Notes: generated by a model from the letters alone, not told the origin. A stretch of DNA of 64,000 nt from Acephala macrosclerotiorum (GCA_014904845.1 MU119309.1:24476-88475), one strand, 5' to 3'. Numbered from the stretch's first letter, positions 49,127 to 62,243 are shown. A program made the numbers and translations.

Positions 49127-50963
49127 ATGGCGACGGAAACACTCACAATGACGCTGTCGAAGCCTAAACCCAAGGACCAAAATCTTCCCCCGGAAAGCGA
49201 GCGGCACATACGATGCTGTACAGACATCGTCAGTGTGCTGATCGCAGATCATGAAGCCCAGAAGGATCCAAGTAGGCCGAGGGCGAATATAAACCTCAAT
49301 AGTTTGCGCTCAAAGATGTCTAAGAAGCACAAATTAAGCAACATCCCCCCTTTGACTGCTATCATTGCTGCAATCCCTGAACATTACAAAAAATATATCT
49401 TGCCAAAGTTAATAGCAAAGCCAATTAGTGAGTCGCAGCATCTGCCATTGGGTCAGTCCTAACATTCCCCCCAGGAAGCGCTTCAGGTATAGCTGTGGTA
49501 GCAGTGATGTGCAAACCTCACAGATGTCCACATATTGCATACACTGGAAATATCTGCGTATACTGCCCAGGTGGTCCTGACTCTGATTTCGAATATTCTA
49601 CACAATCCTACACTGGCTACGAACCAACATCTATGCGAGCAATTCGAGCACGATACGATCCTTTCGAGCAGGCAAGAGGACGAGTCGATCAAATCAGGGG
49701 ACTTGGGCATAGCGTTGACAAAGTTGAATATATCATTATGGGTGGAACCTTCATGTCTCTAGCTCCTAGCTATAGAGAAGGGTTCATTTCACAATTACAC
49801 AATGCACTCAGTGGGTACCAAGGCAACAACGTCGACGAAGCTGTTGAGGCGGGAGAGATGAGCAACATCAAATGTGTTGGAATCACAATCGAGACGCGAC
49901 CAGACTATTGTCTTCCACCTCACTTAACCGACATGCTACGATACGGCTGTACACGATTGGAAATCGGAGTACAGTCTCTGTACGAGGACGTTGCTCGAGA
50001 CACAAATCGAGGTCATACGGTTGCATCTGTAGCAGAAACATTCTGCTTCGCAAAAGATGCTGGATTCAAGGTTGTCAGCCATATGATGCCTGACCTACCA
50101 AATGTTGGAATGGAAAGAGATCTGGATCAGTTCAGAGAATACTTTGAGAACCCAGCCTTCAGAACCGATGGTCTCAAGATCTACCCAACGCTTGTCATTC
50201 GAGGCACAGGCCTATACGAATTATGGAGGACAGGAAGATACAAGAACTATACACCGAATGCATTGATCGATATTGTGGCCCGGATATTGGCTCTGGTACC
50301 ACCATGGACCAGAATCTACCGCGTCCAGAGAGATATTCCTATGCCGTTGGTCACATCTGGTGTTGAAAATGGGAACTTGCGAGAACTGGCATTGAGCAGG
50401 ATGAAGGACTTTGGCACTACCTGCCGTGATGTCCGAACACGAGAAGTCGGTATCAACGAAGTCAAGAACAAGATCAGGCCATCACAGGTCGAGCTGGTGC
50501 GTCGTGACTATACCGCGAATGGTGGCTGGGAAACGTTCCTGGCATACGAGGATCCAAAGCAAGATATCCTTATTGGCCTTTTGAGACTGCGGAAGTGCTC
50601 AGCAAAGTACACATTTCGATCAGAGCTTACTGGGCAGCCCACGAGCTTGATCCGTGAGCTGCACGTCTATGGTTCTGCTGTGCCAGTCCATGGTCGTGAT
50701 CCGAGAAAATTCCAACACCAAGGCTATGGAACCTTACTGATGGAGGAGGCTGAGAGAATCGCTAGGGATGAGCATGGCAGTACGAAGATTACTGTCATTT
50801 CTGGGGTTGGTACCCGAGACTACTACCGACGTCTCGGGTATTGGCTTGATGGTAAGTTCGGAACTTGCCTAGGAGTCTACTTGTTGCTAATGTCTAACCA
50901 GGGCCATACATGAGCAAGAACCTCAAACCCAAGGACGAAGAAGACAGCGACGGTGATTTTTGA
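49127..50963 (+). CDS. ELP3: Elongator complex catalytic subunit Elp3
   Basis: Exons 49127-49427, 49475-50851 and 50902-50963 give 579 residues. The radical-SAM domain shows the 4Fe-4S cysteines in [20 protein letters not shown]. It then has [33 protein letters not shown] and [22 protein letters not shown]. The C-terminal GNAT acetyltransferase domain includes [18 protein letters not shown] and [19 protein letters not shown] (acetyl-CoA loop). [14 protein letters not shown] completes it. Elp3 uses acetyl-CoA and SAM radical chemistry to start the cm5U modification of wobble uridines in tRNA. The length matches fungal orthologues, and the protein is intact. Confidence 0.96.
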
Positions 50964-52564
50964 ACTGAGACCAACGAGCGCCATCTCTCATACCTTGATT
51001 CCGGTCATCGGCCTCAGACACCTGTATCGGAAAATGATCCGGGTCTTACAGAACATTCACCTGCGCCATAAGGCCAGAGATTCAGTCTCCCGAAGTTCAA
51101 TCTCGACCGTGGATCCGCCATCGACGATAGCACGCTCGATCACGTAATCGAGAATAAAACACCATTAGGGCTAGTAAGACAGCGCTGCATGTTCAAGCCT
51201 GCGAGGTATCACTCTCGAAATGCAAGTGTTTGGAGATTTGCCTACTAACCATCCACCACTGGAGGCTGCTCTGCTGGGGCTTGCGATCAGGACGGATATC
51301 GGCAGAATCATTAAGCAAGCTCTCGTCGGAGAAAAAAAAAGCCGGATATTCGTCTAGCGAGAACACCAAAAGTCACCCACCAAATGTATGATACTTGAAC
51401 TGCAAATATTCCAAAGTCTAAGCGGTCTCCAAGGACACTTCTTAAGAAGCCATTCCATTTGATTATAAAAAGAAAATAGTTTTTTTTATTAGTTCGTTTT
51501 GGTTGAATTCTCAGAGTTGTTGGATTTGCGCACGGGTCAAATATCAGACGTTTTTTTCTCCGACTGAGAGGCAAGAAGATTAACTTTCTTGCTAGGGAGC
51601 TACCAACAGAGACACAGCAAATCTCGATGACAATCCAAATTCATCTGCTCATTCATAAAAACCTTTTCATGAACCGCAACTTTCTTGTTCTGTTCGGCAT
51701 GCAGGAAAATAACAATCCGTAGTTCGGACATATCGCCCTCCATTTGCCTCTGAAGAATTGTTCTTGCTGACTAGCAACAGCCCCGCTCGGCGGAGAAATA
51801 TATGTCCTTCATCACAGCTTCCTCAAAAGTACATCATACCACTGCCACCCCGGATATTAATTGCGTGGTTCCGAATGTTTCGCTCTATTGACGACATAAC
51901 TTACTTGGAACGACGCAGCAGCCCTTCATCAATCAAATCGTGATGGAACTCCTTGATTTCCACCACTGTGATAATTCAACTTGATGCCATGAACTATCGA
52001 ATTCTTTTCGACACATTGGCCAAGGCTGTATCTTTTTTTAACATGGCAAGACGGTCTTAAAGGAGGATGCAGGGTGAACTGTGGTCAGTTCTAAGTGTCT
52101 GGAATCCCGCAATTTTGCGGTTAAAGACATCGGAAATAGGGGCCGCAAACAACATCATGAGGATCCTTCACCCGCAAATGGCCTCCAACTCCCATCTGGA
52201 CCGGACCGTGAAGTCCCGCTCAATCGTCTGATAATTGGGTTGGATGGAATGGGAAATAGTATCTCCGCTTCTACCCCAGATCCAGGCACAACGCCGTCTC
52301 CGCGTGATACTGTGGGGTACCTTGCATGTTCTCTTCCAGCCTTGCGCCATCGAATGCATGGAATAGGTACAAGCTGGGCAGCCGAGGCACCTTCAATCTA
52401 GGATCTACGTCCCTGCGTTCCAGACTTTCCGAAGTATGGAAACGAGGTGCAGGTTCGTTTCGGAGATCGGCAAGTGTTGATGCTTACCTAGACTTCTATA
52501 AGAGTTCTATATTGCTTCCTACGTCGCGGCTTGGTTCGAGTAGGCTCCTATCTCAACAACTTTC
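50964..52564. other. Intergenic region upstream of GH74
   Basis: About 1.6 kb. It contains the ELP3 3' end and the xyloglucanase promoter. TATAAGAGTTCTATATTGC at about 52498 is TATA-like and lies about 67 bp before the start codon. Frames at 51311-51574 and 52081-52401 are not supported. Confidence 0.45.
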
Positions 52565-55493
52565 ATGATGTATACTCTTCGTAGTGCGGCTGTTCTGGCT
52601 GCTGGTTTATTCTCGGCTTCTGTTGATGCTGCTGCCTCTCAAGCCTTTACCTGGAAGAATGTCAGAATCGGAGGTATAATCGATGAATTTCCCCAAATTA
52701 ATAGTCAAACTGACTGCTCAATCAGGTGGAGGTGGTTTCATCCCAGGAATTGTGTTCAACCCGACTCTCAAAGGATTGGCATACGCTCGAGCAGACATCG
52801 GAGGCGCCTATCGTCTGAATTCAGACGATTCGTGGACTCCGCTACTGGACTCGGTCAACAGCTCCAACTGGTGAGCAGAATAGAGCTAAATGGAGGCCTT
52901 GACTGACCTTGCAGGCATAATTGGGGTGTCGATGCCCTCGCAACAGATCCAGTAGACACCGGTAGGCTGTATCTTGCAGTCGGCATGTACACCAATGATT
53001 GGGATCCAAACGTCGGCTCTATCCTCCGATCAACAGACCAAGGAGCAACGTGGGCCGAGACCAAGCTTCCTTTCAAAGTTGGAGGCAACATGCCTGGACG
53101 TGGCATAGGCGAGGCATTACTCCCGACTCCTGCAAATGATCCAAGCTGACTTGTAAGCGCCTTGCTGTCGACCCTCACAGCAACAACATCGTTTACTTCG
53201 GAGCTAGAAGCGGGCATGGTCTGTGGAAAAGTACCGATTATGGTGTCACTTGGAACAATGTCACTTCGTTCAAATGGACAGGTAACAATCTTAGATCGAT
53301 CATATGGCGTTTCTGACTTCGTGGCAGGCACTTACTTCCAGAATGCTAGCTCGTCTTATACTTCTGATCCTGTTGGAATTGCTTGGATCACGTTCGATAC
53401 TACGACTGGAGCTTCTGGATCTGCTACTCCTCGCATTTTCGTAGGTGTTGTGGATGCCGGTCAATCAGTCTTCAAATCTGAAGATGGCGGTGTAACTTGT
53501 AAGTCCTCAGATATCATGTTTCTCCTACTCAAACTAAATTCCTCCAGGGGCTTGGGTCGCAGGAGAGCCGCAATACGGGTTTGTCCCTCACAGAGGAGTT
53601 CTCGCACCTGCCGACAAGACTCTTTACGTCACATATGCCAACGGTGTCGGACCATACGATGGCACCAATGGTACTGTGCACAAGTACAACATTACTTCCG
53701 GAGTCTGGACTGACATTAGCCCTACGTCATTGGCGAGCACTTACTATGGCTACGGAGGGCTGTCCGTTGATCTACAGAAACCTGGAACTTTGATGGTGGC
53801 TGCTTTGAACTGCTGGTGGCCTGATGAGATTATGTGGAGAAGTACTGATCATGGAGCTACGTGGTCACCAATTTGGTAAGTCTTAACTCGGAGTGGGGAT
53901 CACGAATTGTGAATCTTGAGCTGACTTAATTCAGGGCTTGGAATGGATATCCTGCTCTTGATTTCTACTATAGTTATGATATCTCCTTGGCTCCTTGGCT
54001 ACAGGATAACACCTCCACAGCACAGTTTATCTCGAGAGTCGGATGGATGGTTGAAGCACTCTCAATTGATCCCTTTGATTCCAATCATTGGCTTTATGGC
54101 ACTGGCGCTACCATCTACGGAAGCCACGATCTGCTTAACTGGGATTCCGAGCACAATGTCACCATAAAATCTCTTGCTCAAGGTATCGAAGAAACAGCCG
54201 CTCTGTCACTGCTAGTCGTGCCAGGCGGTGCACCACTACTGTCTGCAGTTGGCGACATTGGAGGCTTCCTTCACTCGAGCCTCGACACAGCACCATCACA
54301 GGCTTTCCACACCCCAACATACGGCACAACTCACGATCTCGACTATGCTGGCAACTTCCCCGCAAATGTGGTCCGTACCGGTGAAAGTTCAACCGCGATC
54401 CAGATCGCGACTTCTTCAGACCACGGAGTAACTTGGAATCCATACTATGGTGCTTCCTTGAGTACCGGACCTGGAAAGGTCGCGTACTCTGCAAACGCTG
54501 ACACAATCCTGCTCATGTCCTCGACTGCTGGGCCCGTGATTTCGAAGTACTCGGCTACATTCAGCGCTATTCCAACACTTCCATCAGGAGCGGCTATTGC
54601 TTCGGACAAGAGGAACGGTACTGTCTTCTACGGCGGGTCTGCTGGCAGGTGAGTTCTAACATATTTTCTATCTTACATACCCTACTGACAGATCAAAGCT
54701 TCTACGTCTCCACAGACACCGGTGTGACATTCACCAAAACCGCCACCCTCGGCTCCTCAACCGCCGTTAACCAAATCCGCGTCCACCCTACTCTCGCCGG
54801 CGACGTCTGGGCCTCCACCGACACTGGGCTTTTCCACTCCACCAACTACGGCCTATCATTTACCCAGATCGCCTCTGGCTGCACAGCCGGCTACAGCTTT
54901 GCACTCGGTGCTGCATCAACCACTTCCGGCTACCCCGTCATCTACGGCTTCTTCACTGTCGACACGGTAACCGCTCTTTTTAAGACAGAAGATGCCGGTT
55001 TGAATTGGGCGATGATTAGTGATGCTAACCATGGGTTTGCGGCTAGTTCAGCGAATGTGGTGGGTGCGGATATGGCGGTTTATGGGAGGGTGTTTGTCGG
55101 GACGAATGGGAGGGGGATCTTTTATGGGGCGCCGAGTGGGACGTTGCCGCCTGTTACGGTGACGGGGACTTCGACGAGCTCATCTACAGTAGCTACAAGT
55201 AGTGGGACTTCAACGAGTAGTAGCTCGGTGGGGACGACAAGCTCGAGTATGAAGGCTACGAGTACAACTTCAAGCACTAAGAGCACGACTGCTACTTCGA
55301 CGACTTCTTCGTCGACTGCTACTGGCACGAGCACGGCATATGGTCAGTGTGGGGGATCAGCTTACACTGGACCAACGATTTGTCCCACCGGATGGACTTG
55401 CACATACTTGAATGCGTTTTACTCGCAGTGTAAGATCAGCTCCCTTGTATCGCTGGAGGAAACGTGCTAACTAAATCATCAGGCGTGCAATAA
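52565..55493 (+). CDS. Secreted GH74 xyloglucanase with C-terminal CBM1
   Basis: Multiple exons start at 52565 (a second Met is at 52568) and end at 55493. A signal peptide (YTLRSAAVLAAGLFSASVDA) is followed by the two seven-bladed propellers typical of GH74. Recognisable segments are GGGFIPGIVFNP, LAYARADIGGAYRLN (catalytic Asp region), HNWGVDALATDP, RLAVDPHSNNIVYFGARSGHG, and TDHGATWSP. GYPALDFYYSYDISLAPW, GWMVEALSIDPFDSNHWLYG and DMAVYGRVFVGTNGRGIFYG follow. A Ser/Thr linker (about 55155-55330) leads to the carbohydrate-binding module QCGGSAYTGP...QC with four cysteines. It cleaves plant-cell-wall xyloglucan outside the cell. The intron at 53114-53157 must be removed to restore GIGE-RLAV. 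It is only 44 nt long and has a GC donor (GAG|GCATTA), which is either a rare splice site or a mild lesion. Confidence 0.9.
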
Positions 55494-56409
55494 TAAGTCT
55501 GAGAAGGATGCGGTGGATTCATATGCACTTGGCGGAGGGTGTTGAACATGAAGGCGGGGGGTTGTACATACTTCCATTCTTGTGAATATTTGAATATCTT
55601 TACATATTGCGCTGGATTGATAACCGCACGAGATCGTGTTCTGTATGTTGTATATGAAGCAGTTTCCGTCCTCGTGTGAGATTATTTGGCTAAGGAAAAG
55701 TCCTTTCGGGAGATGGTACTGTACATCCACATCACGGTATTACGTACGCGGATATCGATAAGCGGATGATATTGATATTCAATGTTTAATAAGTATTGTT
55801 GCTTGTGCCGCGGGAATATGGATTTCAGCCGGATGGTGGAGCACCTTTATGAGGCTCGCTCTGAGTATGAGTGGTAGTATGTTAGTAGGAGTTGCGGAAG
55901 TAGTGGTGTATGCTGACTACATCAAACGGGTGGGAGAAACGAAGACGGAGGAGAAGAGATTGAAAGAGGTTAAGGAGATCATGAATACCTGGGTGGTTGG
56001 GACAGATAATGATAAATTAGGAGAGGCAGACCCAATCATGGTGAAGTTTAAAGAAGGCACGGAGAAGACCGAGAAATCCTTAATTTTTTTCCTCAATGCT
56101 GCAAAACTTTGGGCGACCTCGGCGACGTGTTTCTAGCTCCCACAGGTCGTTTCCCTCCTACTCAGACATCTCAATGCCCAACTTCCTTCAACCCCACTTC
56201 CCCAACTTCCTCTTCTCAATGTTCGACTTTCTCAATCCTCAATTTCCTCAACCTCCATTTCTCAGTATTCTCAATTCTCAATCCTCAACTCTCAACTTAC
56301 TCGAACTTCACTTCTCAATGTTCGACTTCGTCAGTCCTAGACGCCTCGCTCTCAATATCCTTCAAACGCAATGACGGTAATCTGGAATGATGGGAATGGA
56401 CCGTTGTTC
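55494..56409. other. Intergenic region with low-complexity CT tract
   Basis: A plus-strand frame at 55849-56136 is unrecognised. From about 56150 to 56350 the DNA is a degenerate CTCAATNCTCAACTTC-type repeat with no protein meaning. The segment lies at the 3' end of the HET pseudogene. Confidence 0.45.
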
Positions 56410-58602
56410 TCATATAATGTTGATCACACCCCATTCCTCACTTCCACGATCTACAAAGCTTGTGAAAGCCTCCTTTGCGGCACCAAAACTAATATCCTGC
56501 ATAGCTTCATTCAACTCAATCGGATTGTCCAAAACCTCTCTATGAAGCCTTGGACCAAAGCAACCAACTCTATTATATTGGCCTCTCTCTTTTCCTGAAG
56601 CAACGAGAATGAGACCATGAATGTGTCTTTCGACGTCGCAACAGAAAGGTAAAAGGAAGACATTTGTGTAGCCCGATTCCGTAGTATCCCAGTAAACATT
56701 GCATCCTGACTGCACCTTTTTGATTGGGAACTCGATTATAACCAAAGGAGAGATCGCTTCAGTTAACACCTGGAATAATATTTTCGCCTGTATCAGTGTT
56801 CGACATGCTATCGAGATGGAGCCCCCGCGAAGCTCACCCAAACGATCTCCGCCAACTGGGATAACGCACATGCTCAAGACTTCAATGTCCCACTGCTCTG
56901 TGCGCTTAGCTGGACCAGGGTCGTTTAGTTGTACCGGACCTGGGGATGAAGCCCACGACCATGTAGGCGCCGTGTACAGCCCTGGAGCCTCCACCGGATG
57001 TCTCTTCCAGAGAAGTTGGGGCTCGGGGTTTTGTCTCTAGATACTAGCGATACATTCGTCTTGCCTCTGTTCTTCCAGTTTCCTGATAATTCCAGACATC
57101 GCCACTAGCACGTCTCGGCGTTGAGTTATTTTACATGAGGTGTACTTGTAGAGAATTTCATTCCAGTGATCTGATAGATGCCCTTTGGTAATGTACCCAT
57201 GCGAGACAGTTTCACTAGCGGGAATGTCTAGTGGGAAGCTCTCGCATTTTAGCTCTGAGTTACATTCCCAAAAGAGCTGCGCAGCAGTGAAGTGTAAAGT
57301 ACGGGGAGATAGAAGGCGTTCTTGGAGCGCCCATCCACGGCTTGCCAACGCGCTCCAAGTAATTGAATTCTGGATCATCATGTTTGGGACGACTTCTAAT
57401 GTCTGGAAACACTCTTGTTCATCTATCCAAGATTTGGCTTTGACCTGGAGCCTTTCGATCCTTTCGTTATTGTCATAAAAACACCCTTCGCTTCCATTTC
57501 TGGCCGAAGATGCTGCAATGTTGATGTAGGAATTGCCGTATACTTCGCTCATTGCGGTCGATTCCTTTCGCCAGTCTTCCGGGTCATCCTGTATTATACA
57601 GAGAGAATCGATCCATAGATATTCGATTCCCAGTTTCTGTGTGATATGAACTGCGTCCCGAAATGTCTTTGATAGAGATTCTAGTACAATTCGATCGTGA
57701 AAGGCTGCTAGCGAATTTTTCGTAAGTTTGACCTCAACCCTATCTACGCCCCAGCAGTGACTGAGAGTAGCGTACTTGGTGTTCTTGGGAAGGCTGGAAG
57801 CTATTCGGAGTCTGAGATGTTCTGGTTTGATCTCTAACAATCTCGATGGTAATTTGATTCCGCTTTAAATTCTACATAGGGTGTGCTCACGAACACAGTC
57901 GCTAAGCCATGTAATGGCTGGGTCTAGAATCTCAACTGGTCGATTGCTCGACAAGCAATTTTGGAGTTCGGATCCTATTATCTTATTTAGCAGTGATGTT
58001 CGGATGTGGAATAAGGATCCTGAGTACCGGGATTCTTTGCTGGATATAAAGCCAATGAAGAGTTGCATATCCAGGATTTTTGCTCCTTTCCCCATGATAT
58101 ATCCAAGGCAACTTCGTCATCGTATCCAAAAAATCTCATTATGGTCCGTCCCTGTAGGTTGCTCGCCCTTGCAACTTGTTAATATCATATTGCACAGCCT
58201 GCAGCCTTTATCGCTAGCTTTTAGTAGCAGCGAAGTGGTGGCCCAATGCTTCACGTGCAAGGCCCAATACCTTGTTTTGATCATATGGTTCCATATTAAA
58301 CGAAGATGATCGAGCGTCCAGCGACACATGACACAGAGCCCATCAACGACGTCGGGGTTGGTGCCGAGATTTTCCGAAGGTTGGATGGTCTTAACCAGGC
58401 CGGAATAGTTCCACTCCTGCGAGAAGATTGCAGAGCCATCTATGGCATGAGTTGATTCTAACCATAGTTTCCAAGAATACGGTTCGTCTCCCAGGTCCGG
58501 TCCCTCAAATGAATATCGAATTGGGCTTGACAAATTGTGGCCAGTCTCCGAATGAGTGACGTGGTCTAATCGCATAGATCTATCGTGATTGTTTAATACC
58601 AC
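56410..58602 (-). pseudogene. HET domain gene killed by three in-frame nonsense codons
   Basis: A single frame of 731 codons is continuous from 58602 to 56410 except for TGA at 58117-58119, TAA at 57865-57867 and TAG at 57037-57039. No frameshift occurs. The HET core is obvious: TKYATLSHCWGVDRVEVKL, LSKTFRDAVHITQKLGIEYL, WIDSLCIIQDDPEDWRKEST, and MSEVYGNSYINIAASSA. SRGWALQERLLSPRTLHF and TAPTWSWASSPGPV follow. Context suggests the stops came from CGA or CAA (C to T) and TGG (G to A). The N-terminal region (CVMCRWTLDHLRLIW) resembles the usual pre-HET segment. A further 5' exon up to about 58727 (MERQAIAG) is possible. The gene is not expressed as a full protein unless the stops are read through. 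Confidence 0.78.
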
Positions 58603-59029
58603 AAACGGATCTGAAGGGAGAATGCTTGAGGATATGATTGCTGGCCTCGAATCAGGCTCTTCACACTGCTCCTCATTTGAGTCATCTCTAATGCTCCCAA
58701 TTCACCGGCGATCGCTTGTCTTTCCATTTTAATACGAGGATGTGGCGATTTGAAGTTGGGAAAGTAGTAAAAGTAGAGGTTGAAAAAGCGGTAAAGTGAT
58801 AATAGATAAGGACCAAGGTCACGTGCATGCTAATAGTCTTAATATAAACTTTGTCTCGCATTTAAAATCATTTAAAAAAAATAATAATAATTATAAATTT
58901 CGCAATTATTTAATAAATTAATTTTTTTTTAAGTAAAATTCAATATCGATACCAGACGACCTTTGAGATTCCCTCGACACAGAGTGAATGCATTGCTCAC
59001 TTATGAACTGACTCCAACCCAAGAAAGTC
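58603..59029. promoter_or_regulatory. Divergent spacer with short AT-rich tract
   Basis: It includes the possible first exon of the HET pseudogene (minus strand, about 58705-58727) and an AT-rich tract at about 58850-58940. Otherwise nothing is seen. Confidence 0.4.
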
Positions 59030-60093
59030 ATGGATCTCCCAATGCACAACGTAGATGAGCTGCGATCGAGAACCCCACGCGCCAAAACACTCAGCGACAT
59101 CATCGAACCAATAGCTTCCTTCTACAACTTCCTCGCCACCTTCCCTTACCTGCCTACCTGCGATATTCGTGTACCTCCCGCGACCGGCTGGCCATTGAGC
59201 GATGTCGAGAAGATGCGCAAACTGGGGAAGAGCGATTTTGCGGTGGAGGTGCTGTCGCATCTACCCTACATCACTGAGGACTGGGATATTGCCTGGGAGA
59301 CACGGTCGCTTTCATACATTGGCCCCGAAATAAACGCCATATGCGAGGCGCTCGTTGCCGAAGAAGAACGAAATGCAGGCGGCCCGAGCCAGCAGCTCAT
59401 GGAGCAGTATGGATTCCATCCTTTTTATCAGCATCTGCCCGCGCATGTCATCACTTTGACAACCGCAACCAATTATGGATACTGGCTGCTGCTTGATACC
59501 GAGGCTGGTATGTTATTCCTGCACTCTCCCCACAGGTCCCTTCTGACGTGAGGTTAAAGGGACTATAATTGAATACTCTCATCTTGGCGGCGAAAGCCAG
59601 CGGATTGATAGCGCAGAGGAAGAGGAGACAAGTGGTTTGCATTGGAGAAATTTCCCTACGACGTGCGTCAAGGATTATCTTGATACTTGGATGCGGAAGT
59701 ACAACGCGTTGGATTGGATGCCTATGCAAGTTGAGCTTGGCCATCCTGGAGGTGAGATATGGGGCGAACACGTTTCCGGACAGGACACCCCCAAGGTTTG
59801 GCTTTTATTCCATGCGTTGCTTGTTATTCTTGCATTCAAATTCATCTTCTCCGCAGTGGTCTTGACTTCCATTCTACCCGAGCCCCGATCCCGTACGAGC
59901 TAATGCTAGTTGTCATTAGGAAATCAGGAAAATTTATCTGGAATACGGCTGGGGAGCTCCTGCTTTTCGCAAAGAGGATTGCAGAATTGCTTTGGCCGAT
60001 TGGCGTGAAGCGTGGATGGAGAACCTTCTTGAATCTCGTTCGAAGAGATCCAAGAAGATTCAGGCTGAGAAGGCGGCTGAAGCAGGTTCTTGA
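59030..60093 (+). pseudogene. Conserved hypothetical gene with one nonsense codon
   Basis: Exon 1 (59030 to about 59506) encodes MDLPMHNVDELRSRTPRAK, TGWPLSDVEKMRKLGKSDFA, and EVLSHLPYITEDWDIAWET. After an intron ending near 59560 the frame reads EYSHLGGESQRID and PTTCVKDYLDTWMRKYNALDW. A third segment after CCGCAG at 59856 reads WS*LPFYPSPDP and splices to EIRKIYLEYGWGAPAF, ending SKKIQAEKAAEAGS at 60093. The stop TGA at 59863-59865 is the only break and is one C-to-T step from CGA. All splice phases fit if it is ignored. The family (fungal SMI1/knr4-like or F-box-associated style) is not certain. If the third exon starts elsewhere the gene could be intact. Confidence 0.5.
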
Positions 60094-60872
60094 CAAGTAG
60101 GCCACGATCTTAAGGCTCCTGAGATAGAGCTGCTTCCAACACTTAGTGGACAATACTCTACAGTATGCGGAACATCTGACGAGCTTAATCTCCTCAAACC
60201 CATGCAGAAGAAGCATGGGGAAAGAAACTTCTTATGGGTAAGGAAAGACAGGGACCAATTCAGACGGTGCTTCCACTAAGGCTGTCAATGAGGGTGTGTT
60301 ATGATCAAGGATTCGGCCCGGAGGAGGTCATCTCTTTCGTGTCGCATGAAAGCCTAGCAAAATTGATATTTTATATATATTTTTAAAATAAAGCATTAAT
60401 TATTTTAAAGTTTCATATTATAATAATAATTCGTTACCTTTTATTGAATTTCGAATATTTAATAAAGCGAAAAAGTGGAAACTGACGAAATGGTAACCCG
60501 GATTCCAGATTTCGGGTGATTCCTCGTCTTTACCCCGAGTTCTTGGTCACTCTCAACCAGTATGATTCGTTCCAAAGTCATTCTCTTCAATTTTTACTAT
60601 CATTAATCCAAACCATTCAAACCAACAAAACACACACCATAATCCAAATCAACCGCCTCAATTTCGTGAGTATCTGAGTGAGATTTAATGGTACCACGGC
60701 GTAAACGTCCCTCAACACTTGATGGCTTTCAGCCTCCAGCGGATGGTGGGAGAAATAATGGATAAGATCTACTGGTAAGGTGTGTCCTCGCCAGTGCAGA
60801 TCGAGATCGAATGCGATACGGTGAATTAGCTGCTTATGTGCTCAGACAAAAAATTTGATCATGGTTGTAGTG
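60094..60872. other. Intergenic region with AT-rich tract
   Basis: The AT-rich tract at about 60360-60480 is probably RIP-related. A 25-codon frame begins MVPRRKRPSTLDGFQPP at 60688 and stops early. It may be a gene relic. Nothing else is supported. Confidence 0.4.
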
Positions 60873-61202
60873 TTAAGAATTTCGTATGTCGGACACTGAG
60901 TTGGAGTAGAATATTCTTGGCAGAAAAGCTGACCCTGAGGTATCGAATGCTCGAAGTGAGTAGACCTTCTTTGCATCTTTGCGGGCTTCTAGATTTACTT
61001 GGATGATAGCTGGAGGGCGGCGAGCTTTCGAGGTAACCTCCAATGCGGCGAAGTTGCACACTCTAAAGGTTACCTCGATGAGGCGTGGGACTTGCATGTA
61101 GCTCCACCGGAAGCTTGGGGAATAGTCGGGGCTCAATGGGACACTGCGTTCGCTATTCGTTAGCCAACTGTCTAAAAACTTGTGGGTCGAGATGCATACC
61201 AT
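60873..61202 (-). pseudogene. Decayed 2EXR-domain copy
   Basis: The frame contains PRLIEVTFRVCNFAALEV, RRPPAIIQVNLEARKDAKKV and a truncated end. These match the 2EXR pattern seen in the intact gene at 62.2-63.7 kb (HPRIVELQSK; RQPPAILHVCKETRLEALK). The expected opening LFPKLPVEL lies in a different frame at about 61096-61125, and the following W-x-x-A segment is missing. A deletion plus frameshift therefore joins them. The remainder of the C-terminal domain is absent. Confidence 0.5.
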
Positions 61203-62243
61203 GGCTGGTGTGGCATAGTAAATGGAGGAGAGCTTCCTGTATTCTGGGATTTGTTCTCAACCGGGGTAATCAAAGGGCTTTGATCGATACTATTGCGGCG
61301 AGAATCTTAGTGTGAGGGAGAAGCTTTTTGTTGTTGGACTGTTGACATGTTTAAGTATTCGTAGTGCGGGAAGGTCGAAAGCAAACCTAAGGCGAAGTTT
61401 GAATGGAAAGGATGTCGAGGTCTTGACTTGTTGTGAAGGAGGGTGATGCGTATAGATGAAGAGGGTTTGTGTTTGCTTCTGCATCATAAGATCAAAGTCA
61501 AGATGAGGTCTTACCAAGAATGGTGGATAGTGGAATATTGTGTAGATTGAAGAAAGAAACAGAAAGGGGAAGAGTGCAGTCCTGTTTAAATACCGTCAGG
61601 TCAGGGGAGAGGAGCTGCTAGCTAAGCGAGAGAGGGGACGGGAATAGGGGGCACTTGGGCAAATGTCGTAGGGCTGGGCGTTCAAAGTTGACGGAAAGGC
61701 ATATTTTTGTTGCTCGGAGTTGAGAGTGCTGTGGTTGAATAAGGCCTGGGAGGAGTGGCATTGATTCTTTCAAATGGAAGTTTGAACAACTTACCCGCCC
61801 ACCATCGAAGGGGCTTACGTGATGGTGACGAGAGTGTGAACTGATGATGAGCAGCAATTCACAGAAGGAAGGCCGTAGAAGTGTTATTTAGACGGTAAGT
61901 GGTGATATATGTATAAAAGCACAAACGGAACTTTCTTTCCCTGTAAATTGCTACCTAGGAGATGATGAAGGCGGGGTAAGCTTCGTTGTGGAAGGAAGTA
62001 GTTTTTCGCAATTTCAACAATTCGAGGTTTCAAGCTGATATCTGCAGTATTCGGTTTATGTGAAAGTATTAATTATTTTTGCTACGACGAGACTATTTCC
62101 CCTGCGTTATCATTGCTCTCAGAAACCCGAGGTCCTACTCCACCGTGCCGCTTCTCAACGGAGAATCCCATCCCTAGGAATATATCATTCCAAGTAAAGA
62201 TAAATGAATGCAAATGCCGCCTACCATCCATAGACTTGAAAGC
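61203..62243. other. Intergenic region
   Basis: No gene is supported. Short minus-strand frames at 61290-61517 and 61618-61857 show no domain. TATGTATAAAAGC near 61908 is TATA-like on the plus strand but has no gene downstream. Confidence 0.45.

Noticed and set aside
55155..55330. Ser/Thr-rich repeat as an independent repeat gene
   Set aside because: It is the linker between the GH74 catalytic part and the CBM1 module.
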